64,000 nucleotides of DNA from Mytilus edulis (Eukaryota > Mollusca > Bivalvia > Mytilida > Mytilidae), in assembly GCF_963676685.1 (NCBI RefSeq), contig NC_092348.1:25147386-25211385 (forward strand), read 5' to 3'. Below are positions 11,179 through 26,700 of this stretch, piece by piece. Each line of letters begins with the position of its first letter. The first letter of the stretch is position 1. A model generated the notes under the pieces. That model was not told where the DNA came from. It did not search any database and worked only from the letters and a program-made list of their open reading frames with translations. Position numbers and translations under genes: made by a program.

Positions 11179-14100
11179 TCAGTCCCATTCTTCATCTTGA
11201 TCCTCGTCCCCTTCCTCGTCATTATTTTGATTATCCCCTTCGTTCTGAGGATTTTCAAATGGGTGTTCTACAGGTCTGATGTTATTTAGTAAGTCTCTCA
11301 TTGCACCCATTAATACCACCATTCCTTGTCGCAGATTTTGTGCCCCACCCTCTGCACCCTGGGCTGGTTGTACTGGTGCTGCAGGCTCCTACAAAATATC
11401 AAACATATGTTTTAAGCAAGGTTCACATGATAATTTATAATACTGGTGAGTTTCCATCAGTTATAGTAATAAAACAATAAGAGTATTAGAACCTTCTGAT
11501 TATTTGATGGAACCCCACACTTCCATAAACTAACACATCATAGACTCCTACAATTTAGCCATGTGACCTCTTAGAGTACCTTACATCTTTAAGACTGTAA
11601 AATATATCATAGTATATGGAAAGACACTTTTCAATTATAAATTTTCCATTTTGCAAAACATTGTAAATCAAAAACAAATATACTCACATCAAGGTTAAAA
11701 TTAGGCATCAGTGATCTAAAAAAGTTTGTTAATGTGCTACTCTCTTGATTTATTCTTCTCGTCCTGAAAAATAAAACAGTTCATTATAAAATGAACTAAC
11801 ATCACAAGGTTAAACTAAAGACATAGAATGCATATACTAAATCACATAAATATCAATATGGAATTCATTTGGTTTTTTTCTCAACATTTCACAAAATTTA
11901 CATGAATACTGTGGATTCATTATTATTTGTTGGATACCAATTTTCTTGGGTTTCGTTGCTTCAGGTGAACCACAAACTCAAATGTTCAATGAATAACATA
12001 TTTTCAATAAGCTTTGTATACAGAGATTGGCAAAACCAAGAAATCAAATATGGACAAATATGAAAATTGATACCCAAGCCAATAAATGATTCCACAGCAT
12101 GACATATTCAGCGATGCAAATCTTTTTCAAATAAACTTCCCAAAAGGAATTAAATTATTCAAGAACAAGAATGTGTCCCCAGTACACGAATGCCCCACTC
12201 GCACTATTATTTTCTATGTTCAGTGGACCGTGAAATTGGGGTAAACCCTCTAATTTGGCATTAAAATTTAAAAGATCATATCATAGGGAACATGTATACT
12301 AAGTTTGAAGGCATTGGACTTCAACTTCATCAAAAACTACCTTGACCAAAAACTTTAACCTGAAGCGGGACAGACGGACGGACGGACGGACGGACGCACA
12401 GACCAGAAAACATAATGCCCCTCTACTATCGTAGGTGGGGCATAAAAATAAAGTTATGCTTCACTGCCATTTTTATACCTATTTTCGAGTTGGGATTTGC
12501 TTGGTCATTATTAGACATTTTAAAATAAAATTTAGATATTAGGATTTTCAATTTAATCAGGTGAGGTATAGGAATTTGTGTCAGATGTTCGGCCTCCTTG
12601 GTTTTTCCCCTTCATAACAAGGTAAGAAAAATTTGCCCCATAACAGCCATTTTTCTTTTCTCATAAGACTCCAATAGCTCATAAAAGGTCATGTTCCAAA
12701 ATTTTGGCAGGTTCTACATTTATTTTCTTTACATTTGAGACCAATATAATACCAATGCAATTATAAATTTAAAAATATTCACAGTTCCAATACCTTTGTG
12801 GTGACTGATAGGCTGCTATAGAGTCTGCTGGAGGTAATGGATCATAGCTCACTACAGTTGTATTAGCCAAATCCTGTAATATAATTCATATATAATTTAA
12901 TCAGCAAATTAAGCTTCATATCAACTATAAGGAAGCTCTGAATCATAGCTATTTGAGAAAAAAATTGTATAAAATTGCATACATGGCCTCACATATAACA
13001 AGTTATAATTATAACTTCATATGAAACTTGATACTAAACTTCAGAGACTGCTTACCATATTGTGAAATTCTGATTCATAGATCCTGAGAAATATGCGACA
13101 AAAAAGTTCATATATTGCCATTATGTTTAAGAACAATAGAGGCAGCTGTCAATACCTGTAACATCTACAATCTGTCAATACCTGTAACTTGGCATTGCAC
13201 AAGGTCATGTTTTTCTCTGGCTGTTTATGACGTCTTTACACTAAATCCATTGGATGTTGGATGTGTACGGATTGATAGTTTAGTCTTAGATGCATGATTT
13301 TTATTAGTTGTTAGTGGCTTTGAACTAGCTGTCAGATAACTGTGAGTACTCTCAGATCTGTTCATTGTGTCTTTTTGTGTCGGGATGTATAAGTACCCGG
13401 CAACGTCCACTTGTATTTTTGTTCATCTGATGAGTTAAGCCTTTTACAACTGATTTTTATAGTTCGTTCTTATGTTGTACTGTTTACCACTGTCCCAGGT
13501 TAGGGGGAGGGTTAGGATCCCGCTAACATGTTTAACCCCCCCACATTATTTTTGCATGTGCCTGTCCCAAGTCAGGAGCCTGTAATTCAGTGGTTTGTTT
13601 ATGTGTTACATATTTGTTTTTCGTTCATTTTTTTTATATAAATAAGACTGTTAGTTTAGTTTTACGTTGTCTTATCGGGGCCTTTTATAGCTGACTTTGT
13701 GGTATAGGCTTTGCTCATTGTTGAAGGCCTTACGGTGACCTAAAGTTGTTAATGTCTGTGTCATTTTGGTCTCTTGTGGACAGTTGTCTCATTGGCAATC
13801 ATACCACATCTTCTTTTTTATATGCCTACATGAAGATTGATAGCAAAATTTCCTCTGATAAAAAAATATTTTAGAAACTGCACAGTTACATGCTATAGAC
13901 ACTTCCAAGGATGGAAATAGGTAAACAAGTGTCCTTTCCTGGATCAGGTATAATTAAGAAAATCTTTCAAGTTTTCATGACATTTTTCTGTCATTGTCCA
14001 GTGTGATAAAAAAATAAGTCATACCTGTGGAAGAGCAGCTGTAGCATCTTTGATTTCTGATAATAATATATGGCGTAAAATATTTCTGGGTGTTCCTTGA

Positions 14101-14718
14101 TACCGTGTTTTCCTTCTGTAACAAAATAGAAATGATTTGTTTAGCAAGCATTATACTGTTTATTGTAATTAATCTTTTAACCATATGTTTGAATACACAA
14201 ATAAATCAAATAAGAGCTATACTAAGCAAAAAAGGGTGAAAGGAACTTTTTCAGGAAGATGGGTTAAGGCCTTTATTTTAGTGGGAATTTAGGATTTACA
14301 CTCATTTGGATTTTCAAACTTATGATTAATTTTTTAGAAGGATTCAGCACATATATCTTGGAACTTGAGAAAATATCCCCTCCAAATTTTTTGTGATCAT
14401 ATAGGGGTAGTAATAGAATTTGACTAGTAATGCTCTATAATTTAGAATTTTTCACAATCAAAAGGTAAAAATCATACAAATTAAAGCACATCTTTACCAC
14501 AATGACAAGCTAAGTAATTGTTTAAAAACTAAAAATCAGTTTATGAAATAGCTTTGACTTTCAAAAATCCTGAAAGACTGGCCATTTTCTGTCAAGCACC
14601 CAAACAGTGACAAGACATATTTTCACCACTTTTCAAAGCATGTTTGAATACATTATAAAACAGGCATTTCCTCAGACTTGGAAAATAAAAAAGTTTGTTT
14701 AAAGAACTATTAATGTAC

Positions 14719-14760
<42 letters not shown>

Positions 14761-17700
14761 GGTATATAAAAACCGCAATTTTTATACATGTGCATGTAAA
14801 ACAAATTTCATTGTAGATGGTATATATATATACTAGTAATTTTTGGGGCCCTTTTATAGCTTGCTGTTCGGTGTGAGCCAAGGCTCTGTGTTGAAGGCCG
14901 TACCTTGACCTATAACGGTTTACTTTTATAAATAGTTACTTGGATGGAGAGTTGTCTCATTCACACTCATACCACATCGTCCTACATCAATATATATACA
15001 TTACTTAGAAAATAGTACAAATACTTACTTTTTATTGTATTCCTCCACAAGAGGATCTTTATCATTCACTCTCTGTAATACAACCTTCACATTTCTTTCT
15101 AACCACTGTAAAACCTCTGGTGGTTTCCAGCATGAATGGCAGCGTCCAACATATAAAGATATTAATTGTTTCAGAGCATCCGATTGGCTGTTGAAAAGAA
15201 AAATATATGAGTATATGTGACATTATGATAAATCTATTCAGCATCAATCACAAAGACCTTTGTAATGGTGTTTTCAAGGGGAATTTTTTTGGTTACTTAA
15301 CTCATTTTTTTTTCAACCAAAGTAACAGAAATGCCATGTGGATTCTTTTAAATTACCGGTACTGGTAAGAATTGATTTCTAGTAACTGAAAAATATACTT
15401 AATATCAAATACATAATCCAATCTTCAAGACTACAATTCAATTTTCATTGCGCTGTTTGTATTTTTATGACGTTTAAATAATTACTTGATATAACAATTT
15501 ACAATTAGCTATTGCCATTACATTTATTGTGATTTCATATATATATATCAGAACTTGGCTGTTGTTCTAAAACAAGTAAAGTTCTCCTTTTGATCTGTCG
15601 TAGGTATATGTTCAATGAAAAAAACTCATTTAAAACTTTACCTATACTGAGCTGTTGGACTAAAGAAACTATGACTAGAGACTTCAGAGTCAGGGTTGAC
15701 ACTACAATTATCTAACAATGGCATCAGGAAACCAGGGAACATCATCAGTGATTTCTGGAGCTAGAAATAAAGGGAAATAATCAGTAATAACAAGGGAAAT
15801 AATCAGTTGTTACAAAAGAAATCAGAAGCCACTGCTATCTCATAAACAAACAACAAATATAAATAAATTAATTAAAATTATGTATAAGATTTTATTGTTT
15901 AAATATAGTTTGACTGATAAATTAACCATAAAGTCACTACTATGCAAACAAAACAAATAAAAAATTGTAATTACAATATGGAATAAAGATTACTAATGCT
16001 TAAGTTACTGGTGGAGTAAAATGGTATGGTTTAAGGTGTAACACCACTAATTTGGGCCCGGCCAGAAAGCACATACCAGAAAGTAGCACATATTTAACAC
16101 AAAATAGTTCCTACGCATGGACATAACTTTCAAAATATTTAGAATATTTTATTAATTTTGGTATCAAATGAAAGCTTCATGACTGGTGATCATTGTAGAC
16201 AATTTTTGACTGATAAATTTGAATAATAAAAAAAATGGCATGAAATTTAAAAAGGAGGGTACATTTTGCCTTTTTGTCAGATCGGAAGTACCTGTTTTGG
16301 TACATCCGAAGTTCTGGGAACCAGTTCTTTCTTATATGCCATGTAAGGTATGTTGATTTTTTTCCGTACAGGACACCAGAAGGTGTTGCTTTGACATGCA
16401 ATGATTGTCACTTTATTTGAACTTAAGATAAAAGAGCTGTGACCACTCGAAATTGAGGAATTTAACATAGAAAGCAATGGGGCCATTAATTAGTGGTGTA
16501 CTTCCTTAAATCTAGATAATGTTAATTATTATGTACCAGATTATCTGCAGGTGTTGTGTCTTCTCCATTTTTATCTGCCTGACAAAACATTGCTAATGGC
16601 AGTGAAAAGGCAAAGTTTGGCAACTGGGATAAATTTCTGTGGCCCTGAAAAAATAAAGCTTTGTTGTAAGAAATATCATTTCATAGAAATACTAAATGTA
16701 AATGGGCATCAAAAATTCAACTATTTTATAATGTTCCCATCTGATTTGTAATCTTTATTTCTATAAAATTACCTCTACCAGCTGTTAATATAAAACATTC
16801 TACATGTGCCTGTAACAAGTCAGGAGCCAAGTTATTCAGTGGTTGTTGTTTTTCTATGCAATATACATGTATTTGTTTTTCCTTCATTATTTTGTATATA
16901 CATTAGGCCGTTGATTTTCTCATTTGAATTGTTTTACATTTGTCATTTTGGGGCCTTTTATAATTGACCTTACAGTATGGACTTTGCTTGTTGTTAACCT
17001 ATAGTTGTTAATTTCTGTGTCATTCGGTCTCTTGTGGAGAGTTGTCTCATTGGCAATCATACCACATCATCCTATTTTTATATTAAATTCATTTTTTTTC
17101 CTTAAAGAACTAGATTTATGTTTCCTTACCTCCCATTCATTAAATAATCTGATAAGAAATGCAAATTCTTCAGATCTCAGGGCATAAAAATCAATCATTA
17201 ACAATACACACATAGGGTCATTATCTGGGTCTAAACTGAAATAAAATACAACAATATTTTTTTGTTCTGTTATATGCAATATAGTCAGAGAGTAAATGTA
17301 TTGATCTAAACTGAAGTAAAGAAGTACCGTATATTCCCGAATTTAAAGCACATCGTTTTATAAGCCGCACGGCCGTTTTTAGGGGGGAAGATTGTTTTTG
17401 TCCTTACATAAAACGCACCTGAATATTAAGCGCACCCTGAAGAAAACGTACATTTATTCTACTGACCTTATAGTGTCATGAATATTTCCTCCTTTTGCAA
17501 CTCACACCGTAATTTGTTTCATTTCTATTTTCAGATTGGTGAGAAAGTTGAGAGTATTTTTGAATATATTTATTTGTGTCATATTAAAATAAAAAATCTT
17601 AATAAAATAATTATACTTTTCTCATGCATTTTGCTTAAAAAATAAAAACATTTACAAAGTAACTTGAGAGCAGTTGAGTTCTCCTTTCTTTTTTATGTGT

Positions 17701-20700
17701 TCATTTATTATAAATTGAAACATTCTTCTGTTATTTATGTGTTTTGCATATTGTAAATAAAATAAGGTTTAATCAATTAATCAAAGACATAATCCCAGAT
17801 AAGAGTCAACGTATTACATCAGTCAAATTTAAGGGAATATTTTTTCCATATGAAACTGGATATGACGTACTATTATCTGGTGGTATTACATCTCAATAAT
17901 GATCTCACTTTGACTTTCAGAAGACCGACAATATTTTTTATGGTCTTGTTCAGTTAAGGCTAGGCTTTCGTGGCATTAATTTAAATACCAGGCTCTTACT
18001 TTTTATCATTAAATGAAATGTTGAGATGTGAAAAAAAATTAAAGTTTTCTGAGTTATATTTGGTATGTACTAATTTAAAATCTTACCTGAGCAATAATTT
18101 ACAGAATTCTAAAGCTGTCCTGTAACAACCTCTTTGTCCTATATAGGTTAAATGTTTAAATACTGTCAGGTAGAAAGGTCTGGAAAATAAAACACGAATC
18201 TTTAGATGATCAAGTTTGTTGGTATAACATAAAATAATCCTCACAAATATATGATGCTTTATCTTCAATTAAGCATATTAGCAAAATGTCTTGCAATTTT
18301 GTGATAAGAAATCCAAACCTAAATTGCTCTGAAATTGTTTAGAGCAAGCAGCAAAATACTACATTACTATAATGTGATGTTACCTTTATCATCCTTAACC
18401 TTAACAACATGTTTCTTATAAGCAAAATGTGATAGCATTATCATGTATTAAAATCACCACTTTATCTAGCTGTTATTTAATTACTTACCTATTTTCTGCT
18501 ATTTTAAATTGTAATCTACAGTTTCCTGTGGTTAAACTGAACAGTGGATGGAAGGAGGTTTCAAACGAATGTAAAGCTCTCTCTGAAAAACAAAACATAT
18601 AAAATAAAGTTACAACAAGAATGTGTCCAAAGTACACAGATGCCCCACGCGCACCATCATTTTCCATGTTCAGTAGACTGTGAAATTGAGGTCAAAACTA
18701 TAATTTGGCATTTAGATTAGAAAGATCATATCAAAATGAACATGTGTACAAATTTTCAAGTTGATTGGACTTCAGCTTTATCAAAAACTACCTTGACCAA
18801 AAACTTTAACCTGAAGCAGGACAGACGGATGGACAAATGGACAGACAAACTGACGCACAGACCAGAAAACATAATGCCCCTCTTCTATCGTAGGTGGGGC
18901 ATAAAAATAAAATTTGTAATGTTAATCACCATTATATTATTCTTCAATGTGATATTTTGTGCACATCATCAAAATTTTGACAAAAAGTATTATATAACAA
19001 TGGTTTTACCATGCTAATTCACAAGGTCACATTCTGCAGAAAGACACTTTCAGTATGACTGAACATTGTTTTATTTTTGATCTGAACAATTTTGGTCTTA
19101 CTTCTAAATGTCATGTGCATATCTGAGTTGCAGCAAATACCAATGTTCAAGTCATTAGTTAAGACTGGCTAAGGATTAAACTCATAACCATCCACACTAT
19201 CCACACTTGAGATAAGTGCACTATCATTAAACCATCAGGACAGTTGTACATGAATTTGAAGCTTTAGTTTAACAACATATCATCATCATAAGGAAGGAGG
19301 GAGGTTTGTGCACACAAACACCTGGTTTGCTTCATCATTTTGTGCCTGTTTTTGGTCAGGTTATCTTAACAATGTGTTGTGCTTGGTGTTATTCTATGTT
19401 TATATGTCAAGTTTTGAAATTAGGGATAAGACATGTGTTTGTGGTTGATGTCTTAAGTTGCATTGTGCAAAAGTTTAAGTAATTTGTATTTTCACTTATT
19501 TATCAAATTCGAAATAACAGTATTCGATTGGTAGAATTAAATAAATATGTGAATTTGCACTAAAAATCCATTCATCTGCAGAAAACTTACTTAAACATTA
19601 TAGAATTTTAATAATTCAATAACATTATAGGTTGTGCATTTCTGTAAATATTGACAATGCATTTTCCCATAGGAACTCCCTTTACGGCTAAAACTGTACC
19701 ACTTTTACTATGAAGTTTTGAAAAAAATCTAATCCAAGAATTGAAAGTTCATATGCACTACAATTCTTTTCAAAGGTCAAACAAGTAAAACTGCGAGCTA
19801 CTGCTCACTGATGATACCCCTGCCGCAAGTGGATAATATTAATTGTGTAAAATATGCAAGGGTTCGGTAAACAGGAAGATGTCAAGTGATGAATCTGAAA
19901 ACGCATCACACGGTATAGCTGACTTATATTAACCCTTAAACCAAATTTCAGAAATCCTTGTATTGTAGTTCCTAAGAAAAATGTGAAGAAAAATTTTCAA
20001 CTTGGCCAGGGCTCACACTACTTCAGAATTATAGGGAGAAGTGACTTCTCTTTTTGAAACTGATAGGGAGAAGTGGTGAGATTTGAAAGAGAAGTGCTCA
20101 TTCGCGCGGGTGCGCTACAATGTTTGGATTTTACAATAGTATAAAGGGCCATATGTAAATAATGTTCTTTTTATGTTGTTCAATTCATATAAGTAAAAAG
20201 TTACAATTAAAGTAACATTTGAAATTAAAAGTTGTTTAAGTTTTACTAAGGATCTTGTGAGAAACTACCAACTAAATATCTAGCACTAAAAAAAAAAAAT
20301 ATTTTAAAAAATGTAAAGAAATTATATCAATTACAATTTAATTAAAAATTATCTTGTGTATGAAATTCAGTGTTTCTCATAAAAAATATAAAAGTTATTT
20401 AGCTGGGCCATAATATATTGATATTAGTATAATAGTCTCAGAGTTAAGCAACTTTAATCAATAGTTTGAAACATTCATAAAAAATATAGGGAATTATATA
20501 CACCAATCAATTAGATGTAACCAAAAGTCTCTTAATGCGTGTGGGATGCGTAATTTTTCCCCTTTGGGATCAATATTCTTCTGTCAGCTGTTCCATCCGT
20601 GCGTCCGTAGTAATTATTGTAAAAGTACGGATTTCGGTCATAGCTGGTCCGGTTCAGATCCGTAGTTTAAAAATCGGTCAATGGCGGACGAATGCAAGAA

Positions 20701-23700
20701 AATTTACAAAAAATAAACGATGTTTGACAAGTTATTTGGAAAGGAACATGACGGTTTTAATGCAATAAATGGATTAAACATTTACTGGAGGCAACTTTTA
20801 TCACGTTTAAATGAAGTAACAAACTTATTTTGCCGCCGAAATTTAGGTTGATGTACGTTTTCGAGTAACAAGCACCGGAACTTGCAAAAATGCACGAAGT
20901 AATAAAAAGTTGTATTTTTATCAAATAACCTGATACACACTGCGAAGACAATGCTTCAACCTCTTTTCTAAAGATAATGAATAGTTAATGTCTGAATTTC
21001 TTTAATTATCAGTAAAAAATTGATGTTTCATCAACTTGGTAAAAATTGAAAATGTCCGATGAAGGAAGCAACTGAAAGCGACTTTCGTCAAGAACAGGGC
21101 GACTTCTTTTCGCTTTTGGGGGTCGGGGAAAGCGAAGTGACGGTCGGGAGGGCGACTTCTTCGCCCAAGTCGCCTGGTAGCGTGAGCCCTGCTTGGCTAT
21201 CATGTGTAAAATCAAACAAGTGTTCGGTAAACAGGAAGTTGTTGAGTGATGAATCTGAAAACCCATCACATGGTATAGCTGACTTATATCAAGCCTGAAA
21301 CCAAATTTCAGAAATCCTGGTAGTGTAGTTCCTGTAGTGTAGACTGATGGACTGACGGACAGACAGACAGAGGTAAAACAGTATACCCCCCTTTTTTTCA
21401 AAGGGGGGGTATAAATATAGGGCTGTGCGGCATATTTACAACGTTTATATGCCCTGAACTTTTCAGAGTTTAAACTAACACTAATTTTCTTAACTACCCC
21501 TACCTCAAATGAAGGGTTACCACAGATTTCAAAGTAAACACTATGCACATATTTATCTACTGGTAACATTCCCAAGTTGTGTCTGTATGAGATGGGACAC
21601 AGGGAGCATAACTGGGAACCAGTATGTAAATAAAATTAATTTTCTATGAATATTCTAAATCTACCCAAAAGAGGTGTGGTTTGAGAAACAGCTGTATTTA
21701 CAAAGTGCAACCTATATGTATACCAAAATGTCTCATCAGACTTCCTTACATTGTATATTTAAATACATAAATACTAGTTTTAGTACCAAATGGGATCTTA
21801 ACAAATATAGCTATATCCATCTAGTGTTAGATTTGAGATATAAAGCAAATACAGAGAAAAATAACATTTGTCCTTGATTTAAAATTGAGAAAGGAAATGG
21901 GGAATGTGTCAAAGCGACAACAACCCGACCATAGAGCAGACAACAGCCGAATTTGTATTAATCTGTTACCTAATAATTCAGCTGACATCTGCATATCTTC
22001 ACTCATTTTAAACACATCACTCAAAGCTATTAAGGCATCTATATGGTAACCTTGTATTTGTAAAATATTCTACAAAATAATGAATGATATATATGAATTT
22101 TAATGGTGATGTAAGGAAAAAATGTTATCTCTGACAATTACAGACGAAACTAATAGTTAGTATTTGTACACAATTTCAAGCACTGATGTCTTCACTAAAA
22201 ATAATAGGTTTTAAATACTTATAGTGAAAGAATACATATTTATACATGTTTTTGCAACCAGTCATTTTAAGTCTATAAATTTATCCATGGATCCTCTCTG
22301 ATACATTATAATACATTTACTACCTATAAAAGCACTTTTATGTTGGTATGCATATAGCTTAGGAGTATGATGTAATGAGTGGTATGGATATGACAAGGTC
22401 TAAAATTGAAATGGCAAGTAGCTGAAAATAATCAGATGTCGATTTGTTTTCACAGACGCCAGTAAAATCATAGTCATAAATGCATCCGATTTTGTCAAAT
22501 TTTTCACAAATGTCACTTACAAAATTAGACTATTTACCGGATTTGTAATAACATAAGCAACATGGCGGGTACCACATGTGGAGCAGAATTTGCTTACCCT
22601 TCAGGAGCACCTGAGATCACCTTCAGTTTTTGGTGGGGTTCATGGTGCTTAGTCTTTAGTTTTCTATGTTGTGTCTTCCGTACTATTATTTGTCTGTTTG
22701 TCTTTTTATTTTTAGCCATGGCGTTGTCAGTATATTTTCAATCTATGAGTTTGACTGCCCCTCTGATATCTTTTGTCCCTCTTTTATTCATCCCTTCATG
22801 ACATATCATTATCATGATAGCTTTAAGTATATATTTTTGTCAAATATATAAATAAATATTATATGTATATATAAAAAGGGTTGGGTTCTGGATGTCCCAG
22901 CTGCTTACCCCTACCATAAAAGCATTGAAGTGCATCTAAAATATATGCTAGAGAATTGTAGAGCTAATCTTATTTGATCTACAATTTATGCTTAATGTAC
23001 CGGTACTGGGGATTCATTATTATTCATTGGATATGAATTTTCGTGGTCTTCATGGGTACAGGTGAACCACAAATTCAAATGTTCAATGAATTGCATACTT
23101 GCTATAGGCTTTGTATGCAGAGATTGGCAAAACCATGAGATCAAACACCCACTAAAATGCTGGTTTTCCTCAATCCATAAAAATTTATTCCCATGAAAAT
23201 AAATCAATCTACAGTATTAATGAAACACTGAAAACAACTGTCTTTTAGTTTACATACTGCTATATTCTGTGGGTTTAGAGATTCAACAGCCTCATAAAAC
23301 TGGAACTGAATTTTTTGATAATCTTTACTGTGCTCAAATATATAATACTGGACACCATTTCTTGTTTCTTTTAATGTCATTGATAAACCTAGAAATATAA
23401 AGTAATGTATTTTTTATGAGTAATTATGAATAATTAAACCATTTCAAATGTTTCTGTTAGTTTGTTGTGTAGTGACAAATATTACATTATTAATATTCCT
23501 TTAAAGGAGCTCGTGGGTGTAAATTTTTTTTTTTTTAATATTCAGTATTTAATAGAAAAAAATAATAAAAAATATAGGTCACCACTGTGTTAAAAAAGTT
23601 ATTTCAATTTTACTGCCAAAAAAATGGCATTTTTTTTCACATACGGGAGATAATTTGGAGCTTTTTCAATGATAAACATTTTAAAAGTCATCTGGTGCCA

Positions 23701-26700
23701 AAACGAATTGATTTTTTGGTTGATTTTTGTACCATATCATAAAGTAACAACTAATAGTCTAATAAATAAAATTTGTAATGAAAAAAAAATGTTTCAATTT
23801 TTGTAGAATTTTTTTTACCCTCGAGCCTCCTGAATACAAATCAACTGAATCCGTTTAATTGTAAACACACTTTTACTTTTATATTTTTCATTCCAAAAAA
23901 AACATTTTTGTTATTTATTTGTTTTCCCTCTTATTCTTCATTAATATTCATGAGAATAATAATTATTATTTGGATACCAATTTTTCATGGATATCATGAG
24001 TACAGTCAGGAAAACCATAAATCAAATGTTTAACGAAATTACCAATTTAAAAAAAAAAAACAAGAAATCAAATAGCCACAAAAATGCAAGATTTCCTCAA
24101 TACACTGAAATTGGAACCCATGAGAATTAACGAATCCTTAGTATTTTAATGTTTTATCAGCATCAATTTAAAAAGTTTAACTGATCATCATGAAGTATTC
24201 ATTGTGGAATAACAAGATACATTTGTTGTATGTGAAGACACACTAATCAAAATTGATCAACTGAAACCCATAACAAAACAAGCTTAAATATTGTTACAAA
24301 TGCTTACCTATTTTGCCAATTGGGGGCCAGGTATCTTTCGGAGTTGACATCCAAGTTGCCTTCTTCCTAGCTCGTGCATTTCTTGGTTGTCGTCTACTAC
24401 AACATACAAATACTATCGATATGATAAATGTAATTTAAAATGATAACAGTATTGAAAAGGTCTTTTCTTTTTACACCATCATATATACATGTACTGGTAT
24501 TTTAATTGTCTAAATTATTTTTATCAGAGCTTAAGAAAAGAACCAATTGATTATTGTAATCACCCAAAATACAATTTTGTGAACTTGTAGTGTTATTGCA
24601 ACATTTTAAATTAATAATCACAACACTTAAACAGTACTGTAGCAAAGGACTTCAAGTTTTCATGTCACACATAATTGTTAATATGATTTTTTAATGATGT
24701 TTGCTTAGGCTCTAAGGGCACATCATTCAACATGAAGGCATACATGGAAAAAAATGTACCTCATTTCAGCTTGAACAACTCTTGAACCAAAAATTCTTTT
24801 CATCTCATTATCTGGGTTCAAATTCCTGTAATTCAAAACATTTTACTATCATCCTGTTATATGTTGTATATCTATAAAATTGGTACATAGCACGACAGGG
24901 AGATAACTCTGTAAAATAAGCTTCAATGATATGCTTGCATTTTTTGTGTTGAATATTAAAATTGGTCTTTGGCTTTTGCATTTTTCTACAATTTTACAAA
25001 CAGATCTTCACAAATTATGACTTGGATGGAGAGTTGTCTCATTGGCACTCATACACATCTTTTTATATCTCTTTAATCTAGAAATTACCATGTATTGCAA
25101 TGGATGATATAAACATGTTTCAATCTACCAAATGTTCATATCCCTTTTAAAATGTTTTACTAACCAAAGAACTTCTTCAGTGATTGTCTTTTATCATATT
25201 GTAATAGTATATATGTCCTTTAAGGTAGATAATTTGATGGTTATATATGATAGTCTCTACCAATTTTTTTTCACTCATAACAATGAAGAGAACTCAACAT
25301 ATTGAAAACATTATGTTGATCTCTGGATCTTTTGTTGGGACACTGCCTATATTTATTTCATTAACATTACTTAAAACATGGACTTTTCATGGTTGTAATT
25401 TACTTTTGCTATAGGTGTTCATATTCATGAATCTAACACTTCAATTTTGATGGTCGTGTTCATTTCTACAAACTATTTGTGAAGGGGTACATTTTTAACA
25501 ATATCTACATTCTGGTTTAACAAGCAAAAGAGTCCTAGCACAAATATTGCCACAATTACAGTTATTTCTAATATTCAGTTAAATTAAAAACTAGTACTTG
25601 TGTTCTACAGTCAATAAGGCTTTCATGCTTGATGTTACAGTTGACTGCTCAGTGTCTTGTATGTGTGTACTTTTACTTTCTCCCAGAATTCTTTCAACTT
25701 CCTGAAGTGATGCATCAATTTCATCCATGTTTTCTCCATGTTCAACTTTCTCTTCAACTTTTTCTTTGTTCTTCTTTTTCTTTTTCTTCTTCTTTTTTTT
25801 AGCACCTTGTTGTGGAATGTCTTTAGGAACAACATTTTCTATATCATTTGCTTCTTCAATTTCATCATCCTCTTCGTCATCATCTCCAAGCTGCAAATAA
25901 ACAAGATAGCTGTCTTATTTTCTTTAATTTTACAACATAGAAAGATTTTTTTTTCAGGAGATTGAATTTAGTTGTTAATATGGTTGGTTATTCAATTTTA
26001 AAAAGCTATTTTTTTAAATAATAATCCCCTTTAAATTCTTCTAAAAGAAAATTTTGCTCTTTAATGTGCCAGCTTTGATATTACAGTCTGAAAATGGTCA
26101 GTTCTCTAGAATAGAGGATGTCATAAAGTCAATTTATAAAACAGTTTGTAAAAATTTAAATGAAAGTTATTGTGTGCAGATAATAGCACAATGCGCATGC
26201 TAACTCCAGGTTCTCACTAAGGATTTTTGAAGGCGTGTCCAAGGACTCATATTTTTTTACCATGGTGAGTCCAACAGTAAGAAGAAGATATTTATTGCAA
26301 TATCAGTCAGGGGACTTACTTAAATAAGTGATTTTCTAAATCACTGATTTAAGTAACATTATTTCCATAAAGGTTGGAAGTTAGAGTTGTCTTTCTTCAA
26401 TAATCACCTATTTAAGTAGTACAAATTAATCACTAGAAGAAGTGATTTAATTTTATTGTAGCTTTAAATATAGAATACTAATGATCCAGGGACTAATTAT
26501 GTTTCTAAACTTATCAGAACCAACATCTGTGTTGTCTAGGATGACCAGGTCATTTCAGGTGATGACCTTGTACTGAATCTAGGATAATGACATAAAAATC
26601 ACTTGTTTAAGTATCAGACCTCAATTTCCTTCCCAAAAATCACTTCTTTAAGTATCATTTTTTTAATAATCCCTACTAATTTCAACACCCCCGAACAGTG

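Noticed and set aside
21009-21575. 188-codon minus-strand frame, the second longest by length
   Set aside because: It spans the right end of the 20007-21191 transposon and the host repeat hairpin; composition is low-complexity and no family is recognised.
25635-25965. Lys/Arg-rich and Phe/Leu-rich frames over TCF25 exon 2
   Set aside because: Shifted or antisense readings of the poly-lysine and acidic coding sequence.
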